Assembly: GCA_964586175.1 (NCBI GenBank)
Contig: CAZPGL010000019.1
Coordinates: forward strand, 1 to 39,257
DNA: 39,257 nucleotides
Direction: 5' to 3'
DNA from: CAZPGL01 sp964586175
GTDB lineage: Bacteria > Actinomycetota > Acidimicrobiia > Acidimicrobiales > MedAcidi-G1
A program made the position numbers and the translations under genes. The notes under the pieces are model-generated. The model had not been told where the DNA came from, made no database searches, and was given only the letters and a program-made list of their open reading frames with translations. Every line of letters starts with the position of its first letter. Position 1 is the stretch's first letter. Positions 9,561 to 18,179 of this stretch are shown here, piece by piece.

Positions 9561-10063
9561 GGCTCGTCCTCCGGTTCCCCGTCCCCGCCCACCGTGAGTC
9601 CGGAAATGGCCCGCTCGCGCGCCGCCCAGTCGGGGCCCACGGTCCGGAACTCGAGCACCCGGTCGTCCGGGCCGTCGCCCAGCTGCAGGCGGATCTCGAG
9701 GTACCCCCCGGGCAGGGCGCCGACGATGGCGTCCCCCCACTCGATGAGGGTGACCGACCGGTCATCGACCAGCTCGTGGAGGCCGAGGTCGCGGACCTCG
9801 TCGATGTGCTCCAGCCGGTACACGTCGAGATGGTTGACGGTGAGGTCACCTTCGTACCGGTTGGCAAGGGTGAACGTCGGCGAGGTGATCGGGGCGGTGA
9901 CCCCCAGGGCCCGCCCGAACCCCTGGGTGAACGCCGTCTTGCCGGCCCCCAGGTCGCCGCTCAACACGATCAGGTCACCGGCCCGGGCCAGCGCGGCGAG
10001 ACCGGCGGCCACGGCCTGCGTGGCTGCGGCGGACGCGGTGGCGAGGGTGTGGACGGCGCTCAC
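9554..10063 (-). CDS. tsaE: tRNA threonylcarbamoyladenosine biosynthesis ATPase TsaE
   Basis: A 169-residue P-loop ATPase that regenerates the TsaB-TsaD complex during t6A synthesis. The Walker A motif is GDLGAGKT (36-43). SPTFTLANRY and NHLDVYRL follow in the family order, then LIEWGD, which carries the acidic residue. The start is GTG 10063, overlapping the uracil-DNA glycosylase stop as GTGA. In mycobacteria this gene, from memory, directly follows alr; here a glycan gene cluster separates them. Confidence 0.95.
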   Translation of the reverse strand: MSAVHTLATASAAATQAVAAGLAALARAGDLIVLSGDLGAGKTAFTQGFGRALGVTAPITSPTFTLANRYEGDLTVNHLDVYRLEHIDEVRDLGLHELVDDRSVTLIEWGDAIVGALPGGYLEIRLQLGDGPDDRVLEFRTVGPDWAARERAISGLTVGGDGEPEDEPC

Positions 10064-10635
10064 GAGACGGACTCCCCGGCCCGGGCAACCAACTGCTTGG
10101 CCCGCACCATGTCGGCCCGCATCGACGCTAGAACCCCGGCACCACCGCGCAGGGCGGCCGCCGGGTGGAAGGTGGGGACGAGGTGGCGGTCGGCGTACGG
10201 GTACGCCTGGCCCCGCAGCCTGGTGATGCCCGTATCGGTGTCGAGCAGCAGCTTGGCCGCGAAATTGCCCAGGGTCACGATGACCGCCGGATCGACCCCG
10301 GTGATCTGCTGTTCGAGGTACGGGCGACAGGCGGCGATCTCGTCGGGTCGGGGATCGCGGTTGCCGGGAGGGCGGCACTTCACCACGTTGGCGACGTAGC
10401 ACTCGGCCCGGTCCATCCCGAGTTCCTCGTCGATGAGCCGGTCCAGCAGGGCTCCGGAGCGGCCCACGAACGGCAACCCGGTGCGGTCCTCCTCGGCCCC
10501 CGGCCCTTCCCCGACGAACATGATGCGGGCCGCCGGATCTCCGGCACCGAACACCACCCGGGTACGCCCCTCGGACAGGGCACAGCGGGTGCATCCCGCG
10601 GCCTCGGCGGCCAGCACATCGAGGGGAGAACTCAC
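10060..10635 (-). CDS. Family 4 uracil-DNA glycosylase (iron-sulfur type)
   Basis: Removes uracil from DNA at the start of base excision repair. The 191-residue protein has motif 1 GEGPGAEED (42-50) and FVGRSGALLD. The cysteine pattern for a 4Fe-4S cluster is Cys15, Cys18, Cys87 and Cys103. NVVKCRPPGNRDP is diagnostic of family 4 (UDGa), and PTFHPAAALR is the late histidine motif. Start GTG 10635. It lies 31 bp after the P1 peptidase stop and overlaps tsaE by 4 nt. Confidence 0.93.
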   Translation of the reverse strand: MSSPLDVLAAEAAGCTRCALSEGRTRVVFGAGDPAARIMFVGEGPGAEEDRTGLPFVGRSGALLDRLIDEELGMDRAECYVANVVKCRPPGNRDPRPDEIAACRPYLEQQITGVDPAVIVTLGNFAAKLLLDTDTGITRLRGQAYPYADRHLVPTFHPAAALRGGAGVLASMRADMVRAKQLVARAGESVS

Positions 10636-10666
10636 GGTGGCAGGTTACCGACCCCGGGTGCGCCGA

Positions 10667-11542
10667 TCAGCAGGCGATGTGTACGGCCCGTTCGACAGCG
10701 GCCACGGCCAGGGCCCGGACCACGTCGAGCCCGCCGGAGGCCACCGGGACGGCACCGGTGGCCGCGGCAACCACCGCATCGCCGTCCGCTCCGGTGTGGG
10801 GCGGGAACAGCGCCCGGGCCAGGCCGTCGTGTCCCGACTGGGCCACCAGCAGGCAGGCCGTCTTGTCGATGGCGGCGTTGGTGACCACGGCGACCAGCGT
10901 GGTGGCCGTCCTGCCGGCGAACGGGTCGGCGTCGTCGGGCGGCCACCCCGAGAAGGTTCCGTCGACCACCGAAGCGCCCGCCGTGCCGTCGTCGGGAACG
11001 CCGATGGCGTTGACGGCCGCCACCGCAGCGACCACCAGGTCACCGCGGGCCGCCGACGCTATGCCCAGACCACCGGGCCGGGCCCGGTCCCGGCCCCGCC
11101 ACTTGCCGACCGTGGCCCCCGTGCCGGCCCCCACCCGGCCGACGGCGACCTCTTCGGATGCCGCAGCGCACGCCGCCCGACCCTCGTCGGGACCGGGCCG
11201 TACCGACCCGTCGCCCTCCAGCAGGTCGAAGAGGGCCATGCCGACGACGATGGGCACCGGCCCGGCGCCGGTCGGGAACCCGATGCCCTGCCCGGCCAGG
11301 TGGTCGACCACGCCGTCGGCGGCCGCCAGGCCGAACGCCGAACCGCCGGCCAGCACGACGGCGTCACAGCGCTGCACTGTGCGTTCCGGAGCCAGCAGGC
11401 CGAACTCGCGTGTGGCCGGGGCGCCCCCCCGGATCTCGCCCGACGCCACGGTGCCCGCAGGGAACAGCAGCACCGTGCAGCCGGTACGGGCGACGTCGTC
11501 GGTCCAGTGGCCGACCCGCACCCCGTCGATGGGGAACCTCAT
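10667..11542 (-). CDS. P1 (DmpA/BapA-type) aminopeptidase family protein
   Basis: A 291-residue protein of the self-cleaving P1 peptidase family (L-aminopeptidase/D-esterase, beta-aminopeptidases). Typical segments are VGHWTDDVARTGCTV near the start, RGGAPATRE, LAGGSAFGLAAADGV and the late GHDGLARALFPPHT. The family nucleophile is the residue made N-terminal by autocleavage, just before a Thr-[Ile/Leu]-x-Val-Val stretch; here that maps to Thr214-Thr215 in RTATTLVAVV, with Ala at the preceding position instead of the common Gly or Asn. ATG 11542 overlaps the upstream stop as ATGA. No signal peptide. Substrate unknown. Confidence 0.85.
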   Translation of the reverse strand: MRFPIDGVRVGHWTDDVARTGCTVLLFPAGTVASGEIRGGAPATREFGLLAPERTVQRCDAVVLAGGSAFGLAAADGVVDHLAGQGIGFPTGAGPVPIVVGMALFDLLEGDGSVRPGPDEGRAACAAASEEVAVGRVGAGTGATVGKWRGRDRARPGGLGIASAARGDLVVAAVAAVNAIGVPDDGTAGASVVDGTFSGWPPDDADPFAGRTATTLVAVVTNAAIDKTACLLVAQSGHDGLARALFPPHTGADGDAVVAAATGAVPVASGGLDVVRALAVAAVERAVHIAC

Positions 11543-12654
11543 GGCCGCCGACCGTACTCGTCGACCAGACGGTCGATGCCGTCGTCGTAGGCCCCGATCA
11601 CCTGCGGCCAGGCGAACCGGGCCATGGCCCCGGCCAGGCCGGTCGTCCGGTCCCGCCAGCCGCCCGGATCGGACAGCACGGCGCGCAGCCGCTCGGTGAG
11701 GCCGCCGTCCGGGTACAGGGCGGCGTCGTGCCACCGGGCCGGCACCACCTCGGGGTAGCTCAGCCGATCGGGCAGCACCGGGATCGCACCGGCAACGACC
11801 GCCTCGACGACGGCGATGCCGAAGTACTCGTGGTGGGCGGCACTGACGACGACATCGGACCGGGCCAGCATCCCGACGTACTCGGGGCGGGGCAGGTGCC
11901 CGAAGCAGACGACGCGGGTCCCCAGGGCATCGCGGGCCTCGAGCATCTCGCGGGGGTCGGCCCGGAGGTTCTCCCCCACCACCGCCACCTCGAAGGCCAG
12001 GTCCTCGCCGGCCAGCCGGACCAGCGACGAGAACACGGCGGCCGGGTTCTTGTCGTGGTCCCATCGGTGGTTCCAGAGCACCAACGGCGGTCCGGCCCGC
12101 CGTCGAGCCGGCGGGTCGATGTCGCCCAACTCGACCCCGACCGGCACGACCGAGCACCGATCCACGACCTCGTCGAGAAGGTGATGGTGGGGCATGTCGG
12201 GTGCCCGGTCGAGGAGGGCCGGCAACGCACCGGTGAGCTCGCCGAGCTGGAACCGGGAGTTGCACCACACGGCGTCGGCGGCGACCAGGCTGCGCCAGTT
12301 GGCCAAGGCGAACTCGTCGTCGGCCTTCTGGTTGGGGCTGAGCGGGTACCCCAACTGGTTCTCGTGGAGATACAGCACGACCGGCGGATCACCGAGGAAC
12401 CGGCGGGTCAGACCCAGCCAGGCCGACAGGTCGACCATGCCCGACACCACCACGACGTCCGGCGGCCCCGATTCCTCGACAGCGGCCCGGGCCGCATCGG
12501 CCAGGGTGACTGCCCCACCCCGCATCCGCCACCGCCAGAAGTTGCCCGGATGGGCAACGGTGACGACCTCGTGGCGGCTGTAGCCGGCCAGCCCGGCGGC
12601 CCACGCGGCGTGCGAGCCCGAGTCGTAGGGTTCGACCAGCAGTACCCGGCTCAT
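11539..12654 (-). CDS. DUF3524 glycosyltransferase, homologue of tRNA-queuosine mannosyltransferase
   Basis: A 371-residue GT-B glycosyltransferase. The N-terminal half matches the DUF3524/QTMAN_N domain that I recall from human GTDC1/QTMAN: EPYDSGSHAAW at the start, FWRWRMR (39-45), then YLHENQLGYPL (95-105). The C-terminal half has the family's WNHRWDHDKNP (194-204) and a GT4-like donor site HHEYFGIAVVEAV (274-286). In vertebrates QTMAN adds mannose from GDP-mannose to queuosine-34 of tRNA-Asp. Whether the bacterial protein acts on tRNA or on a cell-surface glycan is unknown. ATG 12654 overlaps the upstream stop as ATGA. No signal or membrane segment, so it is cytoplasmic. Confidence 0.88.
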   Translation of the reverse strand: MSRVLLVEPYDSGSHAAWAAGLAGYSRHEVVTVAHPGNFWRWRMRGGAVTLADAARAAVEESGPPDVVVVSGMVDLSAWLGLTRRFLGDPPVVLYLHENQLGYPLSPNQKADDEFALANWRSLVAADAVWCNSRFQLGELTGALPALLDRAPDMPHHHLLDEVVDRCSVVPVGVELGDIDPPARRRAGPPLVLWNHRWDHDKNPAAVFSSLVRLAGEDLAFEVAVVGENLRADPREMLEARDALGTRVVCFGHLPRPEYVGMLARSDVVVSAAHHEYFGIAVVEAVVAGAIPVLPDRLSYPEVVPARWHDAALYPDGGLTERLRAVLSDPGGWRDRTTGLAGAMARFAWPQVIGAYDDGIDRLVDEYGRRP

Positions 12655-15600
12655 CGACGGTCCCGCTCTCCCAGGTGGGCGACGACGACATCGGCCAGGA
12701 TCGTCAGCACGGCCAACAGGCCGATGTGGTGCACCGACCGCCCCCAACTGGGCCACGAGAACGAAGGCTCGTACCCCCACCGGACCTGCAGGAACACGAT
12801 GTACGCCACGCCGGTTCCGAAGGTGGCGAGGGGCAACAGAACCCGGAGGACCCGCCACGACGGCCGGGTGGCCGTCCACCAGGTGACCGCCCCGAGCACC
12901 ACACCGACCCACGGCCGGGACAGGACGGCCCCGAGCGCCGCCATGGCGACCGCGGCGGCCATGGCCGGTCGCTGACCCAGCGACACGCCGGGAGAGCGGG
13001 GATCCACCAGCACCGGCGCCTCCACCCACGACCAACCCGCCGGTCTCCGGCGCAGGGTCAGTACCAGACATCCCAGCAGGGCCACCGCCGACACGAACAG
13101 GCCGCGCCACACGGCGCCCTGGGGTGTCCACGTGAACGCCACCTCGTGTTCGCCGGCCCCTCCGGCGGGCACCAGCCAGCCGTTGGCGAAGCCGTCCACC
13201 AGATCCGGGGCGCCAAGGTCCGTCCCGTCGATGGAGGCCCGCCAGCCCTCGTCGAAGCTCTGCCCCAGGACCAGCCAGAACGGGCCGCCGTCGCCGGTGA
13301 ACGTCGCCGACAGCGAGGTGCGGCCCGCATCCACGTCGACGGCCGGCGGCTCGACCACCGCGGTCTCGGCCCAGCCCGATGCCGGGACGCCGCCCGCCCC
13401 GGACAACAACACCAGCCGGTCGACCTGCAGGCCGGTGTGGCGCCCATCGGCGGTACGCACCTCGTGGGAGCCGGCGGACAGCGCCAGGTCGTGACATGCC
13501 TCCAAGGCCAAGCCCCGCCCATCCAGGGCGTCGGCCACCGAACCCGTGACCCGGACGGCCACCGGGGTCCCGTCGACGGTGAGCAGGTCGTCGCGGCACC
13601 CGGTGTCGATCCGGTCGGCGAGGACCGGGGCGGCCAGCCCGGGGATGCCCAGGTCGACGATGGCCACCGGCAGGACGACGTCGCCGCCCGAGTACCAGTT
13701 GTGGGTCTCCCGTTCGTCGACCGCGGCGACGGTGACGGTGATCGTCGACCCGGTGACCGGCTCGGGCAGGGTCACCGGCACCGTGACCGGGCCGTCACTC
13801 CCCTCGGGCACGACGAGGTCGACGAGGACCGAGCTGTCGTCGCCGGCCACCCACAGGCTGGTCGGCAGGCTGTGATGACCGTCGACCAGCACAGTGACGC
13901 CCAGGCGCTGGACGGTGAGCGGGGCCGGCAGGTCGTAGGCCACCCACTGGCCCACCTGGTCGAGGAACTCGGGACTCCAATGGGTGCTCGGATCGCCGTC
14001 GACCGCGGCCAGGGCCCGGGCCCGAAGATCGCCGGCCAGCCGGTCGCTCGACCGGGCGACGGGGTCGTCCGGTCCATCGACGCCCAGCAGGGCGTCCAGC
14101 ACCTCGTCGGGCGCCCAGTCGGACAGGCGGGCCGTACCGGTCAGCGTGAACCCCCGTTCGCTGGGGAGCTCGACGGCCCGCACGATCGTCCGCTCGGGGT
14201 CGGGCCGCACCGGCTCGGCCGGGTTGGTGCGCTGTCTCGTCACCACGACGGCCAGCTCGTGATCCAGGTCGTCGACCCCGGCCAACAGGTCGGCCGGCAC
14301 CCTGACGACCTCGTCGACGGTCACCCCGATGTCGATCTCGGCGAACCCGCTCATAGCCGGTGTCCCCACCCCGTCCACGAACTCGAAGGCCACCTGCCGG
14401 AACTCCGTGGGGGCTATCTCCACCACCTGGCCGTCGACGCCGTACGACCGCTCGTCGAGCACCACCTCGAACGGCTCGGCCCCGTCGAAGGCCACGGTCA
14501 GGCGTCGGACCCGGCGCTCCTGGGGGCCCACCTGGGGCTGGACGAACACAATCCGGTCGGTGGACACCGCCTGCTCCAGTGCCAGCTCCAGACGGGGGGT
14601 GACCGGCTCGCCGTACTCGTCGACCCGCCAATCGGTCAGCGGGTCACCATCGAAGGCGTTGACCGGTCGGAACTCGGGGTTCAACGTGATGCGGTTGCCG
14701 TAGCCGGTGGCCACCACCGCCGCTGCGCCGATCGGCCCTTCGGCCGTCGCCGCTCGGTACTCGGTCACGGTGGCCGGTGCCCCCTCGACGGGCCGGATCC
14801 GGGCGTCGCTCACGTCGTCGACCAGCCACCGCTGACCCGCTGGCTCGGTGAAGCCGACGTTGGCGTTGAGCGAGTACCACCGCTCGGCCCGCTCCCGGTC
14901 GGTGTCGGTCAGCACCAGCCGCTCGCCGGGCGACGGTGCCCCCGATCCCGCGTAGCGCACCACACCGCCGTCGACGTCGAGCAGGCCGGCGGCGGCCAGG
15001 GCCACGAGCCCCTCCCCGTCGCCGGACACGACCAGGGCGCCGGTGGACGGACGTACCCGGACCAGCCCGAGCGGCTCGTCGACCGGGAACACGGCGACCG
15101 GCGGCGGATGCTCAGCGTCGACCGGGATCCCCAATTCGACCTCGTCGATCATCGGGCGGTCCGGGTTGGCCACGTTGGGTGTCGGCACGCCGAACGCCAC
15201 CGGTGCCGACAGCCCGGCGGGCGGCTCGGCCAGCTGGGCCCACAGCGGCCGGGGCCGGGCGGTGCGGTAGCGCTCGTACTCGAGGTCGCTGCGCAGCACC
15301 ACGTCACCGACGCCGAGCAGCCGGGCCAGCGGGGCCAACGCCTCTGGCTCGAACCAACCCTCCTGGATGCCCCGGTCCAGGGCGACCAACAGGTTGGCGC
15401 CCGATTCGTCCCCGTGGGGCAGCAGCTCGCGGGCCACGAACGGACGGTCCATCAGCCCCGGCGTCACCGGGTCGAGGGTGTGGCCCCAGCGGTACGACGC
15501 GAAGTCGCTGCCGGGGACCTCGAGGACCCGCTGGTCGGGGTGGCCGGCATCAAGGTGGTCGGCCGCCTCGGTCCAGTACGCCGGCACCTCCTCCCGGTGG

Positions 15601-16877
15601 AACCGGTCCGCCACGAGCCCGCCGGTCCACAGGGCCGGCAGGTTGGCTGCCGCCGCCACAATGACGACGCCTGCCGCCAGATGACCCAGCCGGGGGCGGT
15701 GGGCGGCCAGTGCCTGGAGGCCCATGGCAGTGAAGGCGGCCAGGCCCAGCACCACCAGTGGCGCCGCCCGCTGAGTGTTCCGCAGGCTGAACACCAGGTC
15801 GGACGACCCCACGGCTCGGTCGAACAGGTACCCGTAAAGCGACCGGCCCGCGTACCAGAACGACCCGACGGCCAGCACCAGGCCGACGGCGGTGACCACC
15901 GTGAAGTAGGCCCGGTGGCGCCACCGGACGACCGCCGCGCCGACCAGCCCCACCCCGGCCACACCGAACGACAGGAGCAGCAGGGGAAGGCGCTCCATGT
16001 AGGCCCCGGCCAGACCGTTCAACCACAGACCCTCGGAGTCGTGGCCGTAGAAGAACCAGTAGCCCAGACCCCGGAGGATCTCGAACGACGTCGTCGTGGC
16101 GTTGGTGGCCCGCAGGGTCTCCGTCAACGACAGGATCGGCAGACCGTGCCCGCCGCCGACGGCGAGGGCCAGCATCCACCACAGTTGGGTGGTGAACGTC
16201 AGCACCGCGGCCCGCACCACGGCGCCGGCCGCCGAACGCCACCCCACCCGATCGTCGGTGCACGCCGCCACCGGAGCCCACAGCACCGCACCGAGGACCA
16301 CGAAGAAGATCGAGCTGCCGTTCATCGAACCGGCCACGGTGACGAGGAGGGCGAACACCGCCGGCCACCGCCAGCCCCCGGACGCCACGGCGGCGGCCAT
16401 GGCGAGCACCAGCCACGGGAACACGGCATACGGCAGCAGCAGCGCCGACTGTCCGGTCAGGTGGCCGAGCAGATACGGGCTGAGCATGTAGCACAGGGCC
16501 CCGGCCAACTGGGCCGGCCGACCCGTCGCCACATCGGGAGCCACCCGCCGGAGCAGGGCCAGCATCCCCAGCCCTGCGACCACCAGGATCGACCCGTACC
16601 AGAGCCGCTGTACCACCCAGTCGGCCAGCCCCAGGGTCTGGCCCAGCCAGAAGAACGGACCCACCGGGAACAGGTAGCCGATGTACTGGTGGGTGACGGT
16701 CCCCAGCCCGAAGTCCGGATTCCAGAGTTCGGGGGCACCGGCGATGAGCTCCCCGGCATCGAGGTGCAGGTACTGCTTGATGTCGGCGTTGACGGCACCG
16801 GGGCGGGTCAAGAGCAGCGGTACGTAGGCGACGACGACGAGGACGGCCTCGCGCCACCGGGTCCGGAGGGCCGTCAC
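12651..16877 (-). CDS. AftD-like alpha-(1->3)-arabinofuranosyltransferase (GT-C, DUF3367)
   Basis: A 1408-residue membrane enzyme, close to mycobacterial AftD (about 1400). AftD adds arabinofuranose from decaprenyl-phosphoryl-arabinose to arabinan outside the membrane. The N-terminal GT-C region (about 1-410) has many transmembrane helices; the first extracytoplasmic loop carries the likely catalytic Asp32 in VNADIKQYL. Two discoidin-like carbohydrate-binding modules follow, near 725-850 (NAFDGDPLTDW) and 945-1080 (AAVDGDPSTHW). About four helices lie at the C-terminus (1255-1400). GTG 16877 overlaps the GT4 stop as GTGA and opens with a short basic segment before helix 1. Donor and acceptor in this organism are inferred. 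Confidence 0.9.
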   Translation of the reverse strand: MTALRTRWREAVLVVVAYVPLLLTRPGAVNADIKQYLHLDAGELIAGAPELWNPDFGLGTVTHQYIGYLFPVGPFFWLGQTLGLADWVVQRLWYGSILVVAGLGMLALLRRVAPDVATGRPAQLAGALCYMLSPYLLGHLTGQSALLLPYAVFPWLVLAMAAAVASGGWRWPAVFALLVTVAGSMNGSSIFFVVLGAVLWAPVAACTDDRVGWRSAAGAVVRAAVLTFTTQLWWMLALAVGGGHGLPILSLTETLRATNATTTSFEILRGLGYWFFYGHDSEGLWLNGLAGAYMERLPLLLLSFGVAGVGLVGAAVVRWRHRAYFTVVTAVGLVLAVGSFWYAGRSLYGYLFDRAVGSSDLVFSLRNTQRAAPLVVLGLAAFTAMGLQALAAHRPRLGHLAAGVVIVAAAANLPALWTGGLVADRFHREEVPAYWTEAADHLDAGHPDQRVLEVPGSDFASYRWGHTLDPVTPGLMDRPFVARELLPHGDESGANLLVALDRGIQEGWFEPEALAPLARLLGVGDVVLRSDLEYERYRTARPRPLWAQLAEPPAGLSAPVAFGVPTPNVANPDRPMIDEVELGIPVDAEHPPPVAVFPVDEPLGLVRVRPSTGALVVSGDGEGLVALAAAGLLDVDGGVVRYAGSGAPSPGERLVLTDTDRERAERWYSLNANVGFTEPAGQRWLVDDVSDARIRPVEGAPATVTEYRAATAEGPIGAAAVVATGYGNRITLNPEFRPVNAFDGDPLTDWRVDEYGEPVTPRLELALEQAVSTDRIVFVQPQVGPQERRVRRLTVAFDGAEPFEVVLDERSYGVDGQVVEIAPTEFRQVAFEFVDGVGTPAMSGFAEIDIGVTVDEVVRVPADLLAGVDDLDHELAVVVTRQRTNPAEPVRPDPERTIVRAVELPSERGFTLTGTARLSDWAPDEVLDALLGVDGPDDPVARSSDRLAGDLRARALAAVDGDPSTHWSPEFLDQVGQWVAYDLPAPLTVQRLGVTVLVDGHHSLPTSLWVAGDDSSVLVDLVVPEGSDGPVTVPVTLPEPVTGSTITVTVAAVDERETHNWYSGGDVVLPVAIVDLGIPGLAAPVLADRIDTGCRDDLLTVDGTPVAVRVTGSVADALDGRGLALEACHDLALSAGSHEVRTADGRHTGLQVDRLVLLSGAGGVPASGWAETAVVEPPAVDVDAGRTSLSATFTGDGGPFWLVLGQSFDEGWRASIDGTDLGAPDLVDGFANGWLVPAGGAGEHEVAFTWTPQGAVWRGLFVSAVALLGCLVLTLRRRPAGWSWVEAPVLVDPRSPGVSLGQRPAMAAAVAMAALGAVLSRPWVGVVLGAVTWWTATRPSWRVLRVLLPLATFGTGVAYIVFLQVRWGYEPSFSWPSWGRSVHHIGLLAVLTILADVVVAHLGERDRR

Positions 16878-18061
16878 CTGCCGCGCCGCTCGGCGTCGTC
16901 GCACAGGGCGTCGAGGATCACCGCTGCCGTGTGCTCCCACCGGAACCGTCGGGCCCGGGCCACCGCTCCGGCAGCGAGCCGGCGGCGCTGACCCTCATCG
17001 GAGAGGACTTCGGCGATGGTCGGGGCCAGGGCGCCGATGTCGGCCAGCCGACCGGTCTCACCATCGACGACGGCATCGACATGGCCGGGGATGCGGGTGA
17101 CCACCGCCGGGGTGCCGCACGCCGCGGCCTCGGTAATGGTCATGTTCCACCCCTCCCGGCGGGACGGGGCGGCGAGCAGCCAGGCCCGCCGGTACAGGTC
17201 GATCTGCTCGTCACGGTCGACGAACCCGGCCAGCCGCAGCCAGCCACCGGCCCCCCGCTCGGCCACCTCGGCGGCCACCGCCGCCCGGCCCGGCCCGTCG
17301 CCGAACACCACGGCCTCGAGATCAGGCACCCGCTCCCGCACTGCGGCGAGCAGGCCCGGGAGGAGGTCGAGCCCCTTGGGGGGCATGAAGCGGCCGCCGG
17401 CCACGACCAGCGGCCGTTCGGACCTGGGCACCCCGGGGTCAACGTCGTAGTTGTCGTCGACGCCCACCGGCCCGATGCGCAGACGATCGGTGGCCACCCC
17501 CATGTGCTCGGTGATCTCGGCCGCCGACGACGGCGACAACGTCACGATCGGAGTCCGGCGGTAGACGGCCCGCACCCCGAACCGTTCGGTGAGGTGACCG
17601 ATCTGGGCCAGGCCAGGAGGAGCCAGGTCCCGCCAGGTGCCGATGTGGCAGTGGTGGGCCACCGCCACCCGGGGCCGACGGGTCCACAGCGGCACCAGGA
17701 ACGGCATGCCGTGGAACACGTCGACGACACCGTCGGCCGGGCCCAGGCGCCCTCGCAGCGTGTCGAGGGCCGCGCCGGGGAACACACCCACCCGACCGCC
17801 CCGCCGGTGCACCTCCACGCCGTTGCGGGTCACCGACCGTGGCCCGTCGGGGACGGCGGCCGCCCGGACCGAGACATCCAGCCCGGCGTCCGCCCACCGA
17901 CGGGTCACCTCGGCCAGATGCACCTCGGATCCGCCGGCGTCAGGTGCGTCGAGATCCCGCCAGGTCACAGCGACCACGTGTCGGATCCCCAGACGTCGGG
18001 CCCGTTCGACGACCTCAGGGAGGGGCCGGGCCGCGTCGACGTACGTGTCCGGCGCACCCAT
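16874..18061 (-). CDS. Family 4 glycosyltransferase
   Basis: A 395-residue GT-B retaining glycosyltransferase. The N-terminal acceptor domain contains DAGGSEVHLAEV. The C-terminal donor domain has VAGGRFMPPKGLDLL, VVFGDGPGR and the EX7E motif in EGWNMTITEAAACGTPAVV. ATG 18061 has GGAGGG 6 nt upstream. It is the first gene of a nine-gene operon and overlaps the AftD-like gene by GTGA, so it probably builds the same glycan from the cytoplasmic side. The sugar and acceptor are not readable. No transmembrane segment. Confidence 0.88.
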   Translation of the reverse strand: MGAPDTYVDAARPLPEVVERARRLGIRHVVAVTWRDLDAPDAGGSEVHLAEVTRRWADAGLDVSVRAAAVPDGPRSVTRNGVEVHRRGGRVGVFPGAALDTLRGRLGPADGVVDVFHGMPFLVPLWTRRPRVAVAHHCHIGTWRDLAPPGLAQIGHLTERFGVRAVYRRTPIVTLSPSSAAEITEHMGVATDRLRIGPVGVDDNYDVDPGVPRSERPLVVAGGRFMPPKGLDLLPGLLAAVRERVPDLEAVVFGDGPGRAAVAAEVAERGAGGWLRLAGFVDRDEQIDLYRRAWLLAAPSRREGWNMTITEAAACGTPAVVTRIPGHVDAVVDGETGRLADIGALAPTIAEVLSDEGQRRRLAAGAVARARRFRWEHTAAVILDALCDDAERRGR

Positions 18062-18179
18062 GGCCCTCCGGTCTAGCAGCCCGGGCGTCGCGGACGGCCG
18101 TCAAGGACCCCACGGTGGCGCCGCCCCCACCGGTGGCGGTGCGATACTCAGCGACGGCCGCCCACGCCGCCGCACCACC
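18062..18179. promoter_or_regulatory. Divergent intergenic region between two glycosyltransferase genes
   Basis: 118 bp that must hold promoters for both directions. On the plus strand GATACT (18142-18147) is a possible -10, with no good -35. On the minus strand only the GGAGGG ribosome site of the GT4 gene is clear. A perfect 10-bp palindrome CCACCGGTGG (18127-18136) could be an operator, but short palindromes are expected at this GC content. Confidence 0.35.

Noticed and set aside
12675..16991. A 1438-codon open frame on the plus strand opposite the AftD-like gene
   Set aside because: Its translation is low-complexity (His, Gly, Arg, Pro, Gln rich) with no domain, as expected for the antisense of a GC-rich gene. 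The minus-strand frame has clear homology.
18127..18136. Palindrome CCACCGGTGG as an operator
   Set aside because: Short GC palindromes are frequent here by chance, and no second copy is seen nearby. Kept only as a remark in the intergenic entry.
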